Origin: Odontesthes bonariensis
Taxonomy: Eukaryota > Chordata > Actinopteri > Atheriniformes > Atherinopsidae
Assembly: GCF_027942865.1 (NCBI RefSeq)
Contig: NC_134517.1
Coordinates: 18,668,009 to 18,732,008, forward strand
Direction of reading: 5' to 3'
Length of the DNA: 64,000 bases
The notes under the pieces were generated by a model, which worked only from the letters and a program-made list of their open reading frames with translations, was not told where the DNA came from and made no database searches. Positions 11,986 through 25,520 of the stretch are shown piece after piece. Both the position numbers and the translations under genes were made by a program. Each line of letters opens with the position of its first letter. The first letter of the stretch is position 1.

Positions 11986-14433
11986 GCATGTTAACAGTAC
12001 AGAAAATAGAAAGTGAAAATGTGTGCTTACAAAAGAAGTTGACAAGAGTTTTGGAATAGAAAACAACTTTCTTCTTTTTAAAATGGGAAACAAACAAACA
12101 AAAAAAAGAACAACAAGTCATTCAGATGTCTGTTTGGGCAGGTACCTCATCGCCGTTTCCTCAAAGCAACAGTCACGATGAATCTCATGGTACACGAAAA
12201 GCTGAGCATCTCAACACCATGCGGGCTCGTTACAGGAGTACGCCAGCTCAAAGTGATCACATGCCGGCTTGCAAAAGCAACTTGTGAATCCCAAATGACG
12301 CCAACAGTGTACATTCCAATCTATCCGGACAGATGAACATATATGAAAATATGTTCCACAGTGAATTTGGACACCTGGCAGAGACATCCACTATTTTGAA
12401 AAAAAAAAAAAAAGAAAAGTCACACAAATGGGAGAAAGAATTATCAGTACACAATCTTTTATAAAGCATGTTCATTCAAGACCACCACTTACATTCATAG
12501 TGACCTTTAGACAATTTTCAAGTTGTGATTACGGTGACAAACACACAGATTTGGTCTTTCGATGCCATCTATCTTTTTTTTATTTTTGTTTTTTTATTTA
12601 TTTATTTTTTAAAATCAAATATGGCTAAAGAGATCTTTTGAATGCATTCGAATGGCTTCCAAACCACTGCAGTGCAGCGTGCTGCATTTAGAGAAAGCAG
12701 GAGCGGAGAACAATGTTTTCAATCGTCAGGCTCTGCTCCATCCCGTGGAAGACATGCAAGAAAGGTTAATTAGCTCATTAAAAGCCCTCCAAGAGAGTAA
12801 AGCCATTCTGCCACAGAGGGAGGGGGGGGGGGGGGCAAAATCCTCCAATTAACAATTACAAGGCTGATAATAACAGTTAGTAAATAATCACAACATTTGA
12901 TTAAAATCGTTCACACTTTATTCCTACTTCCTGACAGGTTCATTTTTGTCTTCACAAAGCTAACTCGATACAGAGCTCACATTGGCATATACTGTATATA
13001 TGTAGGTTGAAAGAACAGCTGTTCAAGGTAGTCATTTATTACTAACCTCCCGGGGTAACAAGCGTATGAGACGGGGGACAAAACCCACAGTCCGGTGGAA
13101 GTTAACATGAAGTCTAGCTTGAGCTGATAATATCAGTTTCTCAAAAATCCCCTTTTGGAATCTATCTTCTCAATAGATTGTTTCTTCACCACATTAGCCT
13201 TACTCAGACTACTGAGGCCTCAATCTTAAACGCACAAGATGAAAAAAAAACCAACACTTTTTTTGGGACGAAATCATAGCTTTTGAGTCGGTGCCTCCAA
13301 CAGATTTACCGTAACTCCAAATGATCAGTTGGGGCAAGAGGATCAAAGCAGCTGCTTACTCTTTCAGCCAACATACTACTCTGACAGCAAAGTACAAAGG
13401 TAGAATTGAACAAAACCAAACCTGTCCATGTATAGCAAACCACATAAATGCTTCTTACCAAATTATAGACGCCAAAGTTGCTCGACCGAGGCCCGTTTCA
13501 TAAAGAACAACTATCCTGCATCTTTAACGGGACGCGGTACTCGTTCAGCAGCTTTGTGGCTTTTCCTAATCTTAATCAAACAGATGTTCAAAGTTCAAAA
13601 GTTTTTTTTTTCCTTTTAAATCAGGCAGCGTGTAAAAAAAAAGTCACCTTACGTTTCTGACCACATCAACTCAGCGAGGTTGAACATAGTCGTGAAACAG
13701 GGCTTCTTACGCGAGTGCGACAGAGAAACTCGTCAAGTGTGAAAATAAATATTTATTTACTGCAGCATAGACATGACTGATGTTTAATGCCTAAAGGGAA
13801 GGAGAACAACCCCCCCACTGCAATAAACAAACAAAAATAAAACACATCCTCATGCTTCTTAAAGTATTGCTCAGATGTTAGCCCACATAATAAACACTTG
13901 GTTTTAAATCTAAACAGAAAAGTGCAATGTATTAACAAATATATATACATTTACAGCCCGCTTCCACAGGTTATTGTAACTCACGAATTTAGATACCGAG
14001 ACGTCTCATTTTGATTCCCGTAATTCTCAGATTTCAGTGACTTCGAAGGCCCTGTATGCGGTACCGATACTACAAGAAACTGTTGGACTGATTTCAAGTC
14101 GTTTCAGCGGATTCAACGGCAAATCTCTCAGCGATTGTGAAACGTGCTGCGGCGTGGGCGCGTATCCTCTGGTCATAAATACATGCGTTCACAGCTGCGA
14201 CACAAAAGCCCCGGCGGAGGATGCTGTTACCACATCTTAAAACTTTGAAATTGTGAAAACACTTTAAACATATCAAATGTACAGAAGAGTAAAAAGAGCG
14301 AAAAAAAACAAACAAACAAAAAAAAAACAATCAAAAAGCATAGAAAAAAACCCGAACAAACCCCAAACACATACATTCTTCCCGAAAGTCAGTTCAGTCC
14401 CTTCTGTAGACACAGTCAGTCCTGACTGTTTCA
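11986..14433 (-). other. probable long 3' UTR of abhd13
   Basis: No coding frame of interest. The sequence is AT-rich with A/T homopolymers (12398-12413 and others) and a G-run at 12823-12835. If the distal signal at 11980 is used, this is one continuous 3' UTR ending within 750 bp of the tnfsf13b start codon. Confidence 0.4.
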
Positions 14434-15489
14434 TCAGATAATGGTGACGCTAGCTGAGGGCTGAGCGCTCTCTTCGTGGGCATGGCTCTTCAGCAAGTCT
14501 TTCATGAACTGCTCCAAAGAAGCAAAGTAGCCCTGACACTGCCACGTGTCGTTGTGTGTGCCCTCTGGAAAGATAGCCAGCCGTTTAGTCCGTGCAGGAG
14601 AAAGCTCGTACAGTTGCTTCATCATGACTGGCGGGATGAGCTGGTCCGACAAACCTGACACGAACAGCGAAGGCATGCGGCACTGCGCCACTTGCCGATA
14701 GGACAGGAACTGATTCCTATAGCACCATAAGGGCAGCAGGCGCATGGGCAAGAAGGAGAAGAGGGTTGCGGCCATGTGGGGGATGCTCAGGAAGGTGTTT
14801 TCAACGATAATGGCTGCTACGCGGTGAGGGTTGGCTGATGCCAAGCGCACTGCCACAGCACCTCCTAAAGAACGACCAAAGAGTACCACCTTTGTCTTGT
14901 CCAGATCGGGGCGGGTCATAATGTAGTCCAACGTGGCCTCGCCATCCAGGTACAGCCCATCCTCACTGGGCTCTCCTTCGCTTTTTCCGTAGCCACGGTA
15001 GTCCACAAGCACCACGTTTGCTTTCAGGTTGACGAGCATCAGCAGAGCGTTTGGCACCCTGTGACCAATGTTACCTGCATTACCATGGAAATAAAGGATT
15101 GTAGGTGGAGCAGAGGAAGTGGGGCTGCCTTGACTTCCTGAGGTAACTCCAGGAGTTGCGTCCCCTCCTGTGTAACGAAGCAGTATGAGGTTGAGCTTCA
15201 CCCCGTCTTTGGTGCGAATGTACACATTCTCGTGTGGGATTCCTGTTGGCATCGGAACATAAAGGCGGGAGGAGGATGGCTGGTCAGGGAAGTACAGGAG
15301 AACGTCCTGAAATTTGTAGAGAATTCCCGCCACAGATGCCAGAATGAGTGCAAGGAGGAAAAAACCTCCGTATAAGTGGAAGGTGAGGATGAGGGCCAAA
15401 AGGGAGACTCGACAGGCGCCCCAGGACCAGGAGACCAGAGTCAGGGTACAACACTCCATTGCCCCCCACAGCCTCCAGGGCTTCTCCAT
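14434..15489 (-). CDS. abhd13: alpha/beta hydrolase domain-containing protein 13
   Basis: Membrane-anchored serine hydrolase of the ABHD13/BEM46 group; its natural substrate is not well settled. The 351-aa protein lies in one coding exon, as in other vertebrates. An N-terminal hydrophobic signal-anchor spans about residues 29-57, followed by the alpha/beta-hydrolase fold. HGNAG at 135-139 is the oxyanion region, GRSLG holds nucleophile Ser207, and the likely acid and base are Asp282 (SGLSDQ) and His312 (GTHND). Most of the chain is close to mammalian ABHD13. A Ser/Gly/Thr/Pro-rich insert at about 109-129 accounts for most of its extra length over the 337-aa human form. I chose the ATG at 15489 (MEKPW...), which matches mammals; the frame runs further only through a TTG. 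A splice acceptor 34 nt upstream (exon begins at 15523) implies a separate non-coding first exon. Confidence 0.96.
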   Translation of the reverse strand: MEKPWRLWGAMECCTLTLVSWSWGACRVSLLALILTFHLYGGFFLLALILASVAGILYKFQDVLLYFPDQPSSSRLYVPMPTGIPHENVYIRTKDGVKLNLILLRYTGGDATPGVTSGSQGSPTSSAPPTILYFHGNAGNIGHRVPNALLMLVNLKANVVLVDYRGYGKSEGEPSEDGLYLDGEATLDYIMTRPDLDKTKVVLFGRSLGGAVAVRLASANPHRVAAIIVENTFLSIPHMAATLFSFLPMRLLPLWCYRNQFLSYRQVAQCRMPSLFVSGLSDQLIPPVMMKQLYELSPARTKRLAIFPEGTHNDTWQCQGYFASLEQFMKDLLKSHAHEESAQPSASVTII

Positions 15490-15523
15490 GGCTGCACACA
15501 ATCTGAATCACAAGACGCACACC
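15490..15523 (-). other. abhd13 exon 2 5' UTR and splice acceptor
   Basis: On the minus strand TGTGTTTGCAG precedes 15523, giving a 34-nt untranslated stretch before the ATG. The acceptor pairs well with the donor read at 16853-16852. Confidence 0.6.
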
Positions 15524-16566
15524 CTGCAAACACAGAGAGCCAAACAGGAGGGGAATGTTCAGGTACTCTGTACAGAAATCGTCACTCAGTTTAAAACAAT
15601 ACATCATTTACCAGGATATATTAGTATACCAATGTACCATAATGTACAAGGCCGTTGCAAACAAATATTGAGTGTTTAGTTTAGTTTAATGACTATAAAA
15701 ATGTAGGGAAATTTGACAGTAGTTTCCCGATGCTTTTGTGTTGAGTTTGGCTGGACTAAAATACATTGTTTTTAAATTGTACCTTTATTTCTTTCAGTGG
15801 TTTAACTGGACATGATCACATTAAAAAAAATATATATGATGAAAGGGTTAATCAGCTAATTTTAAGCTACTATAAGCGTTACATTAGTGGTTTGACATAC
15901 ACGTTTTTGTTATAAATCTGAGTTATTGCATTCTCAACAGAAGGCTCTTCTTTTGCTTTGCTGCAAAACAATTTTCCCTGGAGACCAAAAAAAAAAAAAA
16001 AAAAACCTTTTTGGTAAGGATTAAACAACCACAAATCTATTCTTAGGAAGCAATCGGGTTTGTGGAACACAGTCAACTTGTGGACACAGTTTTGGAAAAT
16101 GGAAACGCAAAACAAAAAGGGATTAAACGAAACCTGTCAAACATTTCACGACGCGACAGCAGTTAAAAGCTAACGGTTATACTCCTAGCAACAGCTGTCA
16201 TCAAAAAACATTCAGCAATTGAAATCGGCACTATAAATTCCCTTGCTAGTAATGGTGAAATACCAAAAAAAAAATAAAAAAAATGCTATGCCACTGTTTT
16301 CCAGAGGTGACAACAAATGCAACCCGTCTCAAGCATCCCTCGTCTGTCACAAGCTGACATAACTCGTCTTAGAGAGCCCCCGCGTCGCATATTTGTCAAA
16401 TATAATGCATATATGATGTGGGGCTTCTCCGGAAAGTCAGCGACAACTTCAGTGTTGCTGGGTGCAGTGAATGTGAATTCAAAAATTAAAAATGACTCGA
16501 CCCCACCCACAAGGAAGAGATGGTGACAGCTGCTGCCAGCCTGAAAAAAAACAAAAACAAAACAAG

Positions 16567-16607
16567 GTGAAAGCTCTCCTTACGGCAGCCGTCAGGAGAG
16601 CTTTCAC
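16567..16607. repeat. perfect 14-bp hairpin with extra inner stem
   Basis: GTGAAAGCTCTCCT and its exact reverse complement flank TACGGCAGCCGTC, in which ACGG pairs with CCGT. The whole 41 nt therefore folds into an almost continuous 18-bp stem with a CAG loop. It lies in the inferred first intron of abhd13. Confidence 0.85.
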
Positions 16608-16853
16608 AAGAAGCTGTCCAACATGAACTAACGTTAGCGGCAGTCACCGCTGAGTGTTGTAAAACGTGGCCTAAATCCTAAAGAAATCGACGCTAGCTGC
16701 AAACGAGTTAGCCCAATGACAAGTATGCTAACCATTAAGCTTTCCTTTGCTAGCATTACCTCGCCTGGTGCTGTTAGCACGGTTACAATTAGCTTTTTAA
16801 GTTAGCTACCTAGCCAGCTCATCAAATGGTTGGCTAGGCAGCCACCTACTCAC

Positions 16854-17060
16854 CCTTCTCTCATTTTAGCGTCACAGCTGCGTGGAATCTTTACTGAACA
16901 GAGGCACGCAGACAGCACAGTCGCTGTCATTCAGCTCCGTACCGGCTTGCAAAATTCTAGTTAATGCAGAAAAGGCAACTGACTGACAGCAACAACCGGC
17001 GAAGCTACACAGTAGATTAGCATTACTAGTGTAACTCTCGTAAGTTCCGTGTTGAGGTGG
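16854..17060 (-). promoter_or_regulatory. probable non-coding exon 1 and promoter of abhd13
   Basis: A strong donor (AAGG|GTGAGT on the minus strand) places the exon 1 end at 16854. The region above it (to about 17060) has more CpG than its surroundings and should contain the transcription start. No TATA box is evident. In mammals this promoter is shared head-to-head with LIG4, but no lig4 frame lies on the other side here. Confidence 0.45.
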
Positions 17061-17319
17061 AGATAAGGACCGCAGTTCCGGTATATTTATGGTCCGTATA
17101 GATTAATTTATACAGCGTTCCAGCGTATTACAACTCCAAGAGAGCGTAGCAGCTGCTGATAATATTGATAAAATAACATGTATAACCTCTATTGTACAAC
17201 ACAACACAACGCTCTTGGAATATTGACAACAGTGGTTTAATGTAAAGTCCCCTTGTCACTACTGTACAAACAGTCTTGTGTTATTCGCTTTTTGCCCACC
17301 AGGTGCTGCTCTTACAAAG

Positions 17320-17363
17320 AATATTTCAGAGCCGTATTTCTCTATATACGGCTCTGGAATATT
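17320..17363. repeat. 18-bp near-perfect hairpin
   Basis: AATATTTCAGAGCCGTAT and the complement of ATACGGCTCTGGAATATT pair at 17 of 18 positions around an 8-nt loop, about 300-400 bp upstream of the inferred abhd13 start site. Confidence 0.8.
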
Positions 17364-19014
17364 TTCTTGATAACCCAACATCAATTTCAGATGAAGTTCT
17401 ACGACTCATAGATCCTTCAAAAAAGAAGGGGGTTACCAATGTAATGCTTAATTGCATGGAGAAGCAAACAATTGCTACTTTAGTCTGCTTTTCATGATAT
17501 AGTATTTTTGCGTATGCTTGATCTTGACCAAGGCATTTACAAATCAATAGTAACCACCAAAAGGCTGCTTTTCCGATGGTCCCCCACTCTTTTACTTACA
17601 GCACTGCGAGTGAATCAATATTCAACCTTAGCCTAACACTAACCACTAACTATTGACTTTACACTGTGTGAAAGGGGTAAATTAGTAAGGGGGGTCGAGT
17701 TCAGCAAGAAAAAAGGTTATATTGATATATTTCAGTATACATGTAAACCTTCTAATAAATGGTTGCTTTGAAAAAAAGCACTTGAAACAGGTTTCAAATG
17801 CTGGCAAAATCAGTAGGAACACTTACAATGTCAGGCGCTGATGGAAATGTCTTTGAACAAAGTTTCCACAGTAAAAGTGCAGATTGTACTTCATCCTGCA
17901 AACAATCTTAATCTCAGTTCCTGTTTACCTGGGACAACAGCTCAATAGGCCCCGTCAGCTGCTATTAAAAGGTCAGGTCAACAAAATGAGAAAAGATGAG
18001 GTAATTGAGGAATTTTCCCGACTGATGGAATTAAACCTTCTCCCGCAGAGTCGCACCTAATTATGTGGTGAACCATAAACTAATTTAAAAATTGAACTGT
18101 AATGGAGAATACAACGATCAATATATATATCAAGATATAGCTTAAACGGAATTAAAAAAGTAGCTTATTTGTTGAGATTTACCCTGTCTGTGTTGGTTGC
18201 TCATTGGTCTCACTGTGTTTAACATCTTGCTCCTGCTCAGTGTGACCTTGCAGCAGACGGATAGATTACGTGCCGACCAGAGCAGCTGTTGGCTGCTCAG
18301 CTCTGTCCTTGAGGTTCACTGATTTGATTCTGTGTTGATCGAGTCAGCATCACAACATGTACATGGTTAAAACTTAGAAAATCAAGTCAGAATACTGTGA
18401 ACTAAAAACATATTCAGCGTATGAAAACGCATAGTTTCTGTATTAATGAACATAAATCAGTTCATTAACATTGATTAATTGTGTATTATTAACAAGCTTA
18501 AAGTTGAAACATTGAGGTCACTGAGGAGAAGTTTGGTATACATTACTGTGGAGAAAAGAGGTTAAGATATAGCCAGCGTGTGTCAGCGACATAAATGATG
18601 TATCTGCCTGATTACTGTGTACTGTGGCTGAACGTATTGTTACCGAAAAGTTGTAGCTTATGTGTATATGCCATTTTATTTTGTCTCGCAGAATCTTAAC
18701 ATCAGCGGCTGTCGTCCTTTGGAACAACAGTCGATCAGCGCTTTTCCTGATATCACAACAATGAGATTCACAAAAGAGATTGTAAACTATCTTTATAGAA
18801 GCGGACCATTTCCTGTTGGTAAAAACGCTCCCCTGTGCTCCACTTTAAGGAAGATTCCCTTGGAAAAACAGCATCTGGAGGGAGAGTGACTTTGCTAAAA
18901 TAAACCACCCGGAATTAAAAACAGGATGAGCCACCATACTTTTTCATCTTGAACTGATTTGTTTTAGCATGTTTTCGTTCAAAGTACATTTATTATTTAG
19001 GATGGTTGTTCAAA

Positions 19015-19308
19015 TATATTAAGTTTTTAAGACTAGACTTAAAACTTGCCTTTTTGAATGAGATTTTTGCAAATTTTTGTGTACTTTGATATTTGTTTTT
19101 AACCCTTTTTTTCTGGAATGCCTGATTTCACAGCTGTTCACATGAGTATTTACTGTTGTAGTTGTTGCAAATAGCTTTTGTTCACATTTCATGTTCCCCA
19201 TGTCTTTTCAGTGGTAGTGTTTTTGCTCTGCAAAGCTCTCTCGGCTGCATCTGTGTGTTCGATAAGGTGGAATACAAATAAAGCTGAGTTGAGTTAAGTT
19301 GAGTTCAA
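19015..19308 (+). mobile_element. LINE/SINE 3'-end-like repeat with (GAGTT)n tail
   Basis: The segment has the character of a fish L2-like 3' end: 'gactagacttaaaacttgcc' near 19031, then a T-rich stretch, then 'aatacaaataaagctgag' and a degenerate GAGTT/AAGTT pentamer tail ending near 19307. Family assignment is from memory of common teleost repeats and was not aligned. Confidence 0.5.
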
Positions 19309-20333
19309 AGCTACAATCACACTGCAGTGCGTAGTTTCAAATCATGTGGCGACAAGGAGGTCAGGAAAACACCCATCTTAAGAAAAAAAAAGTTTTTCTC
19401 CCAATATAGAATTTAAAAACTGGCAATGTTATTGGACATAATTGAATGAAATGCATTGGAATACCCATGCTGATTATAGATGCAAAAAAGATGGATTGGA
19501 ATGTTTTGAAAGATTGGGTCACCCCCCTGTGAGTCCTCAGACAGTTTGATCTGCGAGCACAGTAGCTCTGAAAAGATGTGGGAAAAAATATATTTACTTC
19601 AAGTAACCCACAATTCACAAGGATTCTTACATTTCTTTCCAGGCAGGCAAAGAACGAATTCAAGCGCTCAGGTCCCGATGGTCAAAGTGAGTGTAGTAAA
19701 CAACAGATGAAACAGACAGTTGATAATAAAGTGAATTAATATGCTAGCTTAAGTGAGCACTGCAACATCACAACCAATACTACTGTAACATTACCTGAGT
19801 GGTATAAACATAACTAATACAAAAAAAAGGGACCCAGTCAAACCAGTTTAAATTAGTCAACATCTTTACTTCTATGAAATAGTAGTTCCCAAAGTATTCG
19901 TGTTGTTAGCTTTTTTGTCGTACTGAATAAGGTACGTATATTTGTTAATACATTTAATACACTTGTTAGGAAGCCATGAAATAACCGAGAAACAGAGAAA
20001 TGAGAGAGAAGTAGAGACATCCGGTCATTTTTCTGGGAATCAATACAGTCAGTTTAAAGAATGTTCCTGTTTCTATCAAAGGCCGCTTGATAAAGTCTTC
20101 ATGAGAAAGGAAAGGACGTGCTGATGAAAATGTTTCACAAAGGTGTCATCAGAGGGAAGCAACACAGAGAACAGAGCTGGGCTCAGACAGGAAAGAAACT
20201 ATCAGAGAGATACAGGGTGTTTGCATTAAGAATAGCAAAAACATGTGTTGTGCTGCACGGTGTGTACTTTAGAGTATAGAGGACACCTCACGCCTATTCC
20301 ATGAAGAAGAGAGATGGAAAGACCAAGAAGAAA

Positions 20334-20369
20334 GCCCTTGTGCTGTAAGTCAAATTACAGCACAAGGGC
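20334..20369. repeat. perfect 15-bp hairpin
   Basis: GCCCTTGTGCTGTAA and its exact reverse complement are separated by the 6-nt loop GTCAAA. It is intergenic, with no adjacent gene. Confidence 0.9.
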
Positions 20370-20627
20370 AGGGGCTTGTTGAATGATGATGAAATAATTG
20401 CCATCAAAGTGTTTCCCTCAGCATTTGCTCTTCAGAAATTTTTCTGGTTGTCGCCCCTCCCCCCAACACTGAAATTAAATTCCTGTTCATGGTGCAGTCG
20501 CCATGTCTTTGGTACAGGATGTTCCGAATAGGAGACATTTTATTTAATATATGCATTAGAATGAATGGTGGGCAAGTACACACATAGGAAAAAAAAAAGA
20601 TGATCTGCCGCCAAAGAGCTCCAAAGT

Positions 20628-20792
<165 letters not shown>

Positions 20793-22769
20793 TCTGCACA
20801 CTCATACCTGTTTCTTTGGATTAAAGGAAGTGCTGCTTTCTGATAGATTCGGTTTATAAGTGACTGACAGCTGGCAAATTCCCTCTTTCTTACCTGCAAC
20901 TCAATTACCTTTGACATGATAGTCAAAACACATATAATGCATACAGACACACGTGCACAAACTCGTGCTCTGCGTCGGCACTTTCAGTCCCACGACTCAA
21001 TTACTTGAAATATAGCTCTCTAAACAGCTGGAGGGCCCAAGCTCAATAACACGAACTCAGAGCTGCTATAGGACGAGGAGTGACTGTGATGACCTGGCAG
21101 AGAATATCATAGCATCAGGCCAAATAAAATGCTTATCATTCACCTCACACCATGCTGCTCGGGACAAAAGAGCGGTAGAATACAATTCTACAAAGCACCC
21201 ATGGTTCCCTCTGATTACATGAGAATAGCTTTTATGCAGAATCTTGACTGATGTTTCCATCAGGCGGCACCTTTTGTGACTGATGCTGTGACTTTAACAC
21301 CTAGTAAATTGCATTGTTTGCTGGGTATTATGAAAGACATACTTGAGTCTGTATGACATTATCTTAAGTAAGGCCTCTTTGACTTGCAGCTCACTGAATA
21401 TCTGTAGGTAAGGTGATGGATGTTGGTGTCCATGGCTACAATTTAAGATGTGTTGTCACCTTGGAGACAGAGCATTGCTCGGAATCAGTGAGGGTGGCCA
21501 CATGGCAACTCGTTTTAAACACAACACTGCATTTTTTAGTGATGTATGTCACACAGCGATGGCCTACCTGCCACTGGGACAATGCATCAAAGAGCGACCT
21601 ATACTCTTTGCCCGCCAGGAATGAATTGGGTGGAAATTGTTGAATATCTCGAGCAGCAATTAGGAGGTACCCTGTGGTGAAGAGGTAGACATTTGTCAAA
21701 GGCTACATTTTCCTCATTTCCCTTGCAAATAAACCTTCTGTCATACCCATGATGATATCTATCAGTATAATTAACCTGTCTATAGGTTTGTGCGTTCATG
21801 AGTACATGAGTGTGCTTTCCTGCGTGAAATATGGTTCACATTCTGCTAAACTGCAGGAAGTGCAGGGGAGGCAGTAGAAAAAAATTCCAATTCAATAAAG
21901 TAATGATGAACAATACACAAGGTAATTACAAAGGGAAAAGGGGATTGTTTCATAAATAGGTTGGATTGTGATGTAAAGCTGTGGCTTTTCTGTAATGATG
22001 AGTGGGTCATGACAGTCACTCCTGACTGTTCATACGGTATAATCTCCATGACAAGAGGGCCATTGACAAAGAGTGGTCACCATTTTCCATGAAGGCACCT
22101 ATCAGATCTTCACTATCTTTAGAGTGTGAGTGATTTCATTTAGTATTCGTCTCTTTTGTGGTCTTTGCCCCGACTCATCTGATGACAGGAATAGAAAATT
22201 AGGACACGCAGCCATTGTGCCAAAAATAAAGTTGAAAAGAACACTTTCAGTGAAAGCTTTCTTTGACTTCCCAGACCACTCCAGAGCGGCACCACTACTT
22301 ACCATAGCTGTTAGATAAAGCAGCTTTCAAGTGTTATATTAATTCACCCATCCAGGTATGCTTCCTCCTCATTTCTCTAAGAAAAGTAAAAATGCCAGAA
22401 TTCAGTTTTTTTTAGATTAGCTGGACCAACTAAGAGCATTAAACAAACCGAGGAAACAAAACAAGAATACAGGATATGAAACAAATACCAAACCTAAACT
22501 AAATCAACTAATACAGAAAACTTGAAGTCCCAAATCCAAAGTAAGACAACCACAAGCAAAAATCTAAGAACAACCCACAGACATGACAAACACATGGACA
22601 CATATTTGTAAAATCTAATCAGATCTCTTCTGGTTAGAGATACAAACTGTTTCCAGAACACTAAATAAGGAGATCTGAAAAGCTTATTGTTTTCAAGCTC
22701 CAAAGCATTCAATCAGAATTCTGCTCACTGGAAACTCATCTCCTTCCCTTATTCCAGTGTGGTCTGAAC

Positions 22770-22975
22770 ATACTCAGAAAGAACACATTCGTGTATACAT
22801 GGTAACACTTTCCCGTTGCATAGATTATCAAAAAGGTTTACACGACTCTTCTCAATCCAATTGAAAATTATTTCTGATTGAGCCTGATCGGATAAGAGGT
22901 GTTTACATTAGACGTTTTAATTCTGATTGGACTGTTAATCTGATTAAAAATGGTCCGTGCAAGAACAGTTATCGA
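22770..22975. mobile_element. possible MITE-like repeat remnant
   Basis: Repeated 'tctgattg / ctgattgag / ctgattgga' units and 'gtttacac / gtttacat' words recall fish DNA-transposon-derived repeats. No termini or target duplication could be read. Confidence 0.2.
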
Positions 22976-23262
22976 CTCCTCTTTCATGCCTGTGCCTTAA
23001 ACAAGAAGCTAAAGTCAGGAGATAGTTTGTTTAGCTATACAGATTGGAATCTGCTGGCAACAGTTAGTTTGGCTCCATCCAAAGTTCAAAGGTAATCAAA
23101 ACCTCTTGATGTTTTTTTACCTTTGCAGAGCTAGTCTCGCTCTTTCCCCTGCATTTAAAGACTTTATGCTAAGCCTATTAACAGCTGTTTGGAGTTTAGT
23201 GTGCTACTTTAAGTCAGAGGAACACATGGAAGAATAAAAGGGACAAAATTAAGATCACTGAC

Positions 23263-23312
23263 AAGCCATCCATCCATTTTCTATACCCACTTAATCCAGT
23301 TCAGGGTTGTGG
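23263..23312. repeat. teleost interspersed repeat fragment
   Basis: 'ccatccatccattttctata' followed by 'cccacttaatccagttcagg' and a G-run is a very common teleost repeat head (often a non-LTR 3' region). The class is uncertain, and a related piece is at 52590-52670. Confidence 0.4.
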
Positions 23313-25414
23313 GGGATTTGAATCAGGAACAACACCACATCACCATGCAGCCACTGATAGTGGAGGCCATATTGTTGAAGCCAGCTATTAGTCAGTACAA
23401 TAATAACAGCATGCTTTAATAGGCTGGCTTTAATAAGTGGTGGAATATGAGATGGCGATAATTCATGTCATATCCAGTCTTTCATTTGCCACTGCCCATC
23501 ATTAAGGATATAGCCTTGGCTGACCTTGCAGAAGTCTTTAATTTTGTCCCTTTTACTGTGCCATAGCACTAAAGCAAATAATTGTTTTCCATCAAAGATC
23601 CAATTATTCTTCTGAGAGAGTAACCCCCTCAGCTGCCACCAGTGAGTCCGTAAAGTAAAATCAGAAACATTCGGTTTTTTGGTTCGAATTGGATGATTTG
23701 AAAGTGTAGTCTATGTATAAGAAGTAAAGCGAGTAATTATCATGAATTGATGGAACTGTTAATGAATCATTGTTACCCCCCTTTCATGGTCAAGTTAACT
23801 ACCTGTGCTGAAGAACAGAAATTGATGATGTACACGGTAATTTTCCTCTCTGACTGCCATCACCTATTGATACACAAATTCTTAACCCCGGCTTCAGTTC
23901 AATATGTGCTGCCTAGTGCTCATCAGCTTTGGAGAAAACCAAAAATGTACCTCTCTGCGAGGGGGAATTCTCTATTAGAGGGATGAGCAGCCATAAAATT
24001 GTGTCAGCAGTGAGGCCATTTTGAAAAAGTGCCATATCAAGGGCAGGCTGTGATTACAGTGTGTTCGATTTAGCCTGTGGAGACTCTGCACTGTGGTAGA
24101 ATCTACTGTCCTTGAAAAATAAAGCCAAGTTGTCCAAGTGAAGTCAAGAGGTTTGTAAAGAGAGGGTAATCTGTGGGCATCTTTGGGCACATAGGCTCAC
24201 ATTGGTAATCGCTTTTCACTCAAAGAGCAAATTCATTCAATTTGGAGAAAGCTCTGTCACTTTGTGAAGGTCAGTCAGACCGCTAATAAGTGATGGTTTG
24301 AGTTGTTTTGGGAGATCAATCCTGATAAAGCTGATACCAGAAGACATGCAGAGTCTAGTTTCTATTAGAAACGGATAGGGTTGTGGTCCAGATTAAAGGT
24401 TACTATTTCATCCCGTGGGGACGGAAAAGGCCATCTTTCATTTCTCATTTAATAAGTGTGTGTGTTTGTGCTCTGGAGTGTGGGTTGCATGCTTCCGTGA
24501 GTATGAGTGTACATTTATTGAAAAAGAAGATGGGTTAAAAAGGCAGGCTGGAGTAATTGTTGCTCAGTTTTTGTAGTTTTTGACCATTGATTAATGGAGC
24601 TCACCTGATAAATAGGGTTGCTGAACGACAAAATGTAAAAAAGGAGATAATGATGCCTCTGTAATTTGGAAGTTGACCACTAAGGTCACGATTTGTCACA
24701 TTTGCAACATTGTATCTTTAGAAAGGCAAAATTGGACAATGGCTTATTTCAACTTCTTCCCTCTTGAATGCAAATTGCACAAGAGAGTCCCTTTACGTAC
24801 ATTCCAGCAAAATGAGGGCTGTTTTTGGTAGTATCAACATTATAATTAGCTAGAGTAGGGCTGTGCCTAGAAAGTAATGTTTTTTTATGATGCAAGTGGA
24901 AGAGAAAGTACTTCTTCATCAGAGCATGTCAGCAGAAACATGCTGCACTGGGTTGCAAATAATTTAACAGCTCAGTTGGAGGCTACCTGACATTCTCTGT
25001 TAGTCACTAAAGGCTTAACAATTAGATATCCACTCAAAACCACTTTAGCAATGCATTGAATCCAATGACCAGACACACAGTTTATGTCCATAACGTACAA
25101 AGAAAGCCACAGAATGCCAGTCCTGGGCAAAATTTCTGTAACCACTTACAGTTCATTCAGCAGAAGATGAAGAAGTTGAAGATTCTTCTCAAAACTTAAT
25201 CTTCTTCTTGTTCACAGTCACCTTTAGGGAAGAAAAAGAAAAGCAAATTTCAGAGCTTTCTTAACAGTCTTTCATCTTAAACCTTGCTCTAAAAATCAGC
25301 AGCTGTTAGTGCTTCCACTGTAAGCAGCCGCCTCACACCATGAAATTTAAAGTAATTAATGCTAATTGAGGAGAGGATGGCTGAGAGGGCAAAGCATTTT
25401 TTTCAGGTTGCCAT

Positions 25415-25520
25415 TTCATCATGATGAAAAAGAAAAATGTGATTAAGAAATGGAAGTTAACAAGAATGGTGCAGGTCAAGACAATGTCTGGAAGACCACG
25501 AAAAACTCAGAGAGAACAGT
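25415..25520 (+). pseudogene. Tc1/mariner-like transposase remnant
   Basis: A short plus-strand piece reads K-W-K-L-T-R-M-V-Q-V-K-T-M-S-G-R-P-R-K, including the SGRPRK motif between the two helix-turn-helix halves of the fish Tc1-like DNA-binding domain. It then breaks off after 'agagagaac'. No terminal inverted repeats or catalytic DDE domain were found, so it is a dead internal fragment. Confidence 0.5.

Noticed and set aside
15490..15501. Four extra N-terminal codons on abhd13
   Set aside because: That extension depends on a TTG start. The ATG at 15489 gives the conserved ABHD13 N-terminus.
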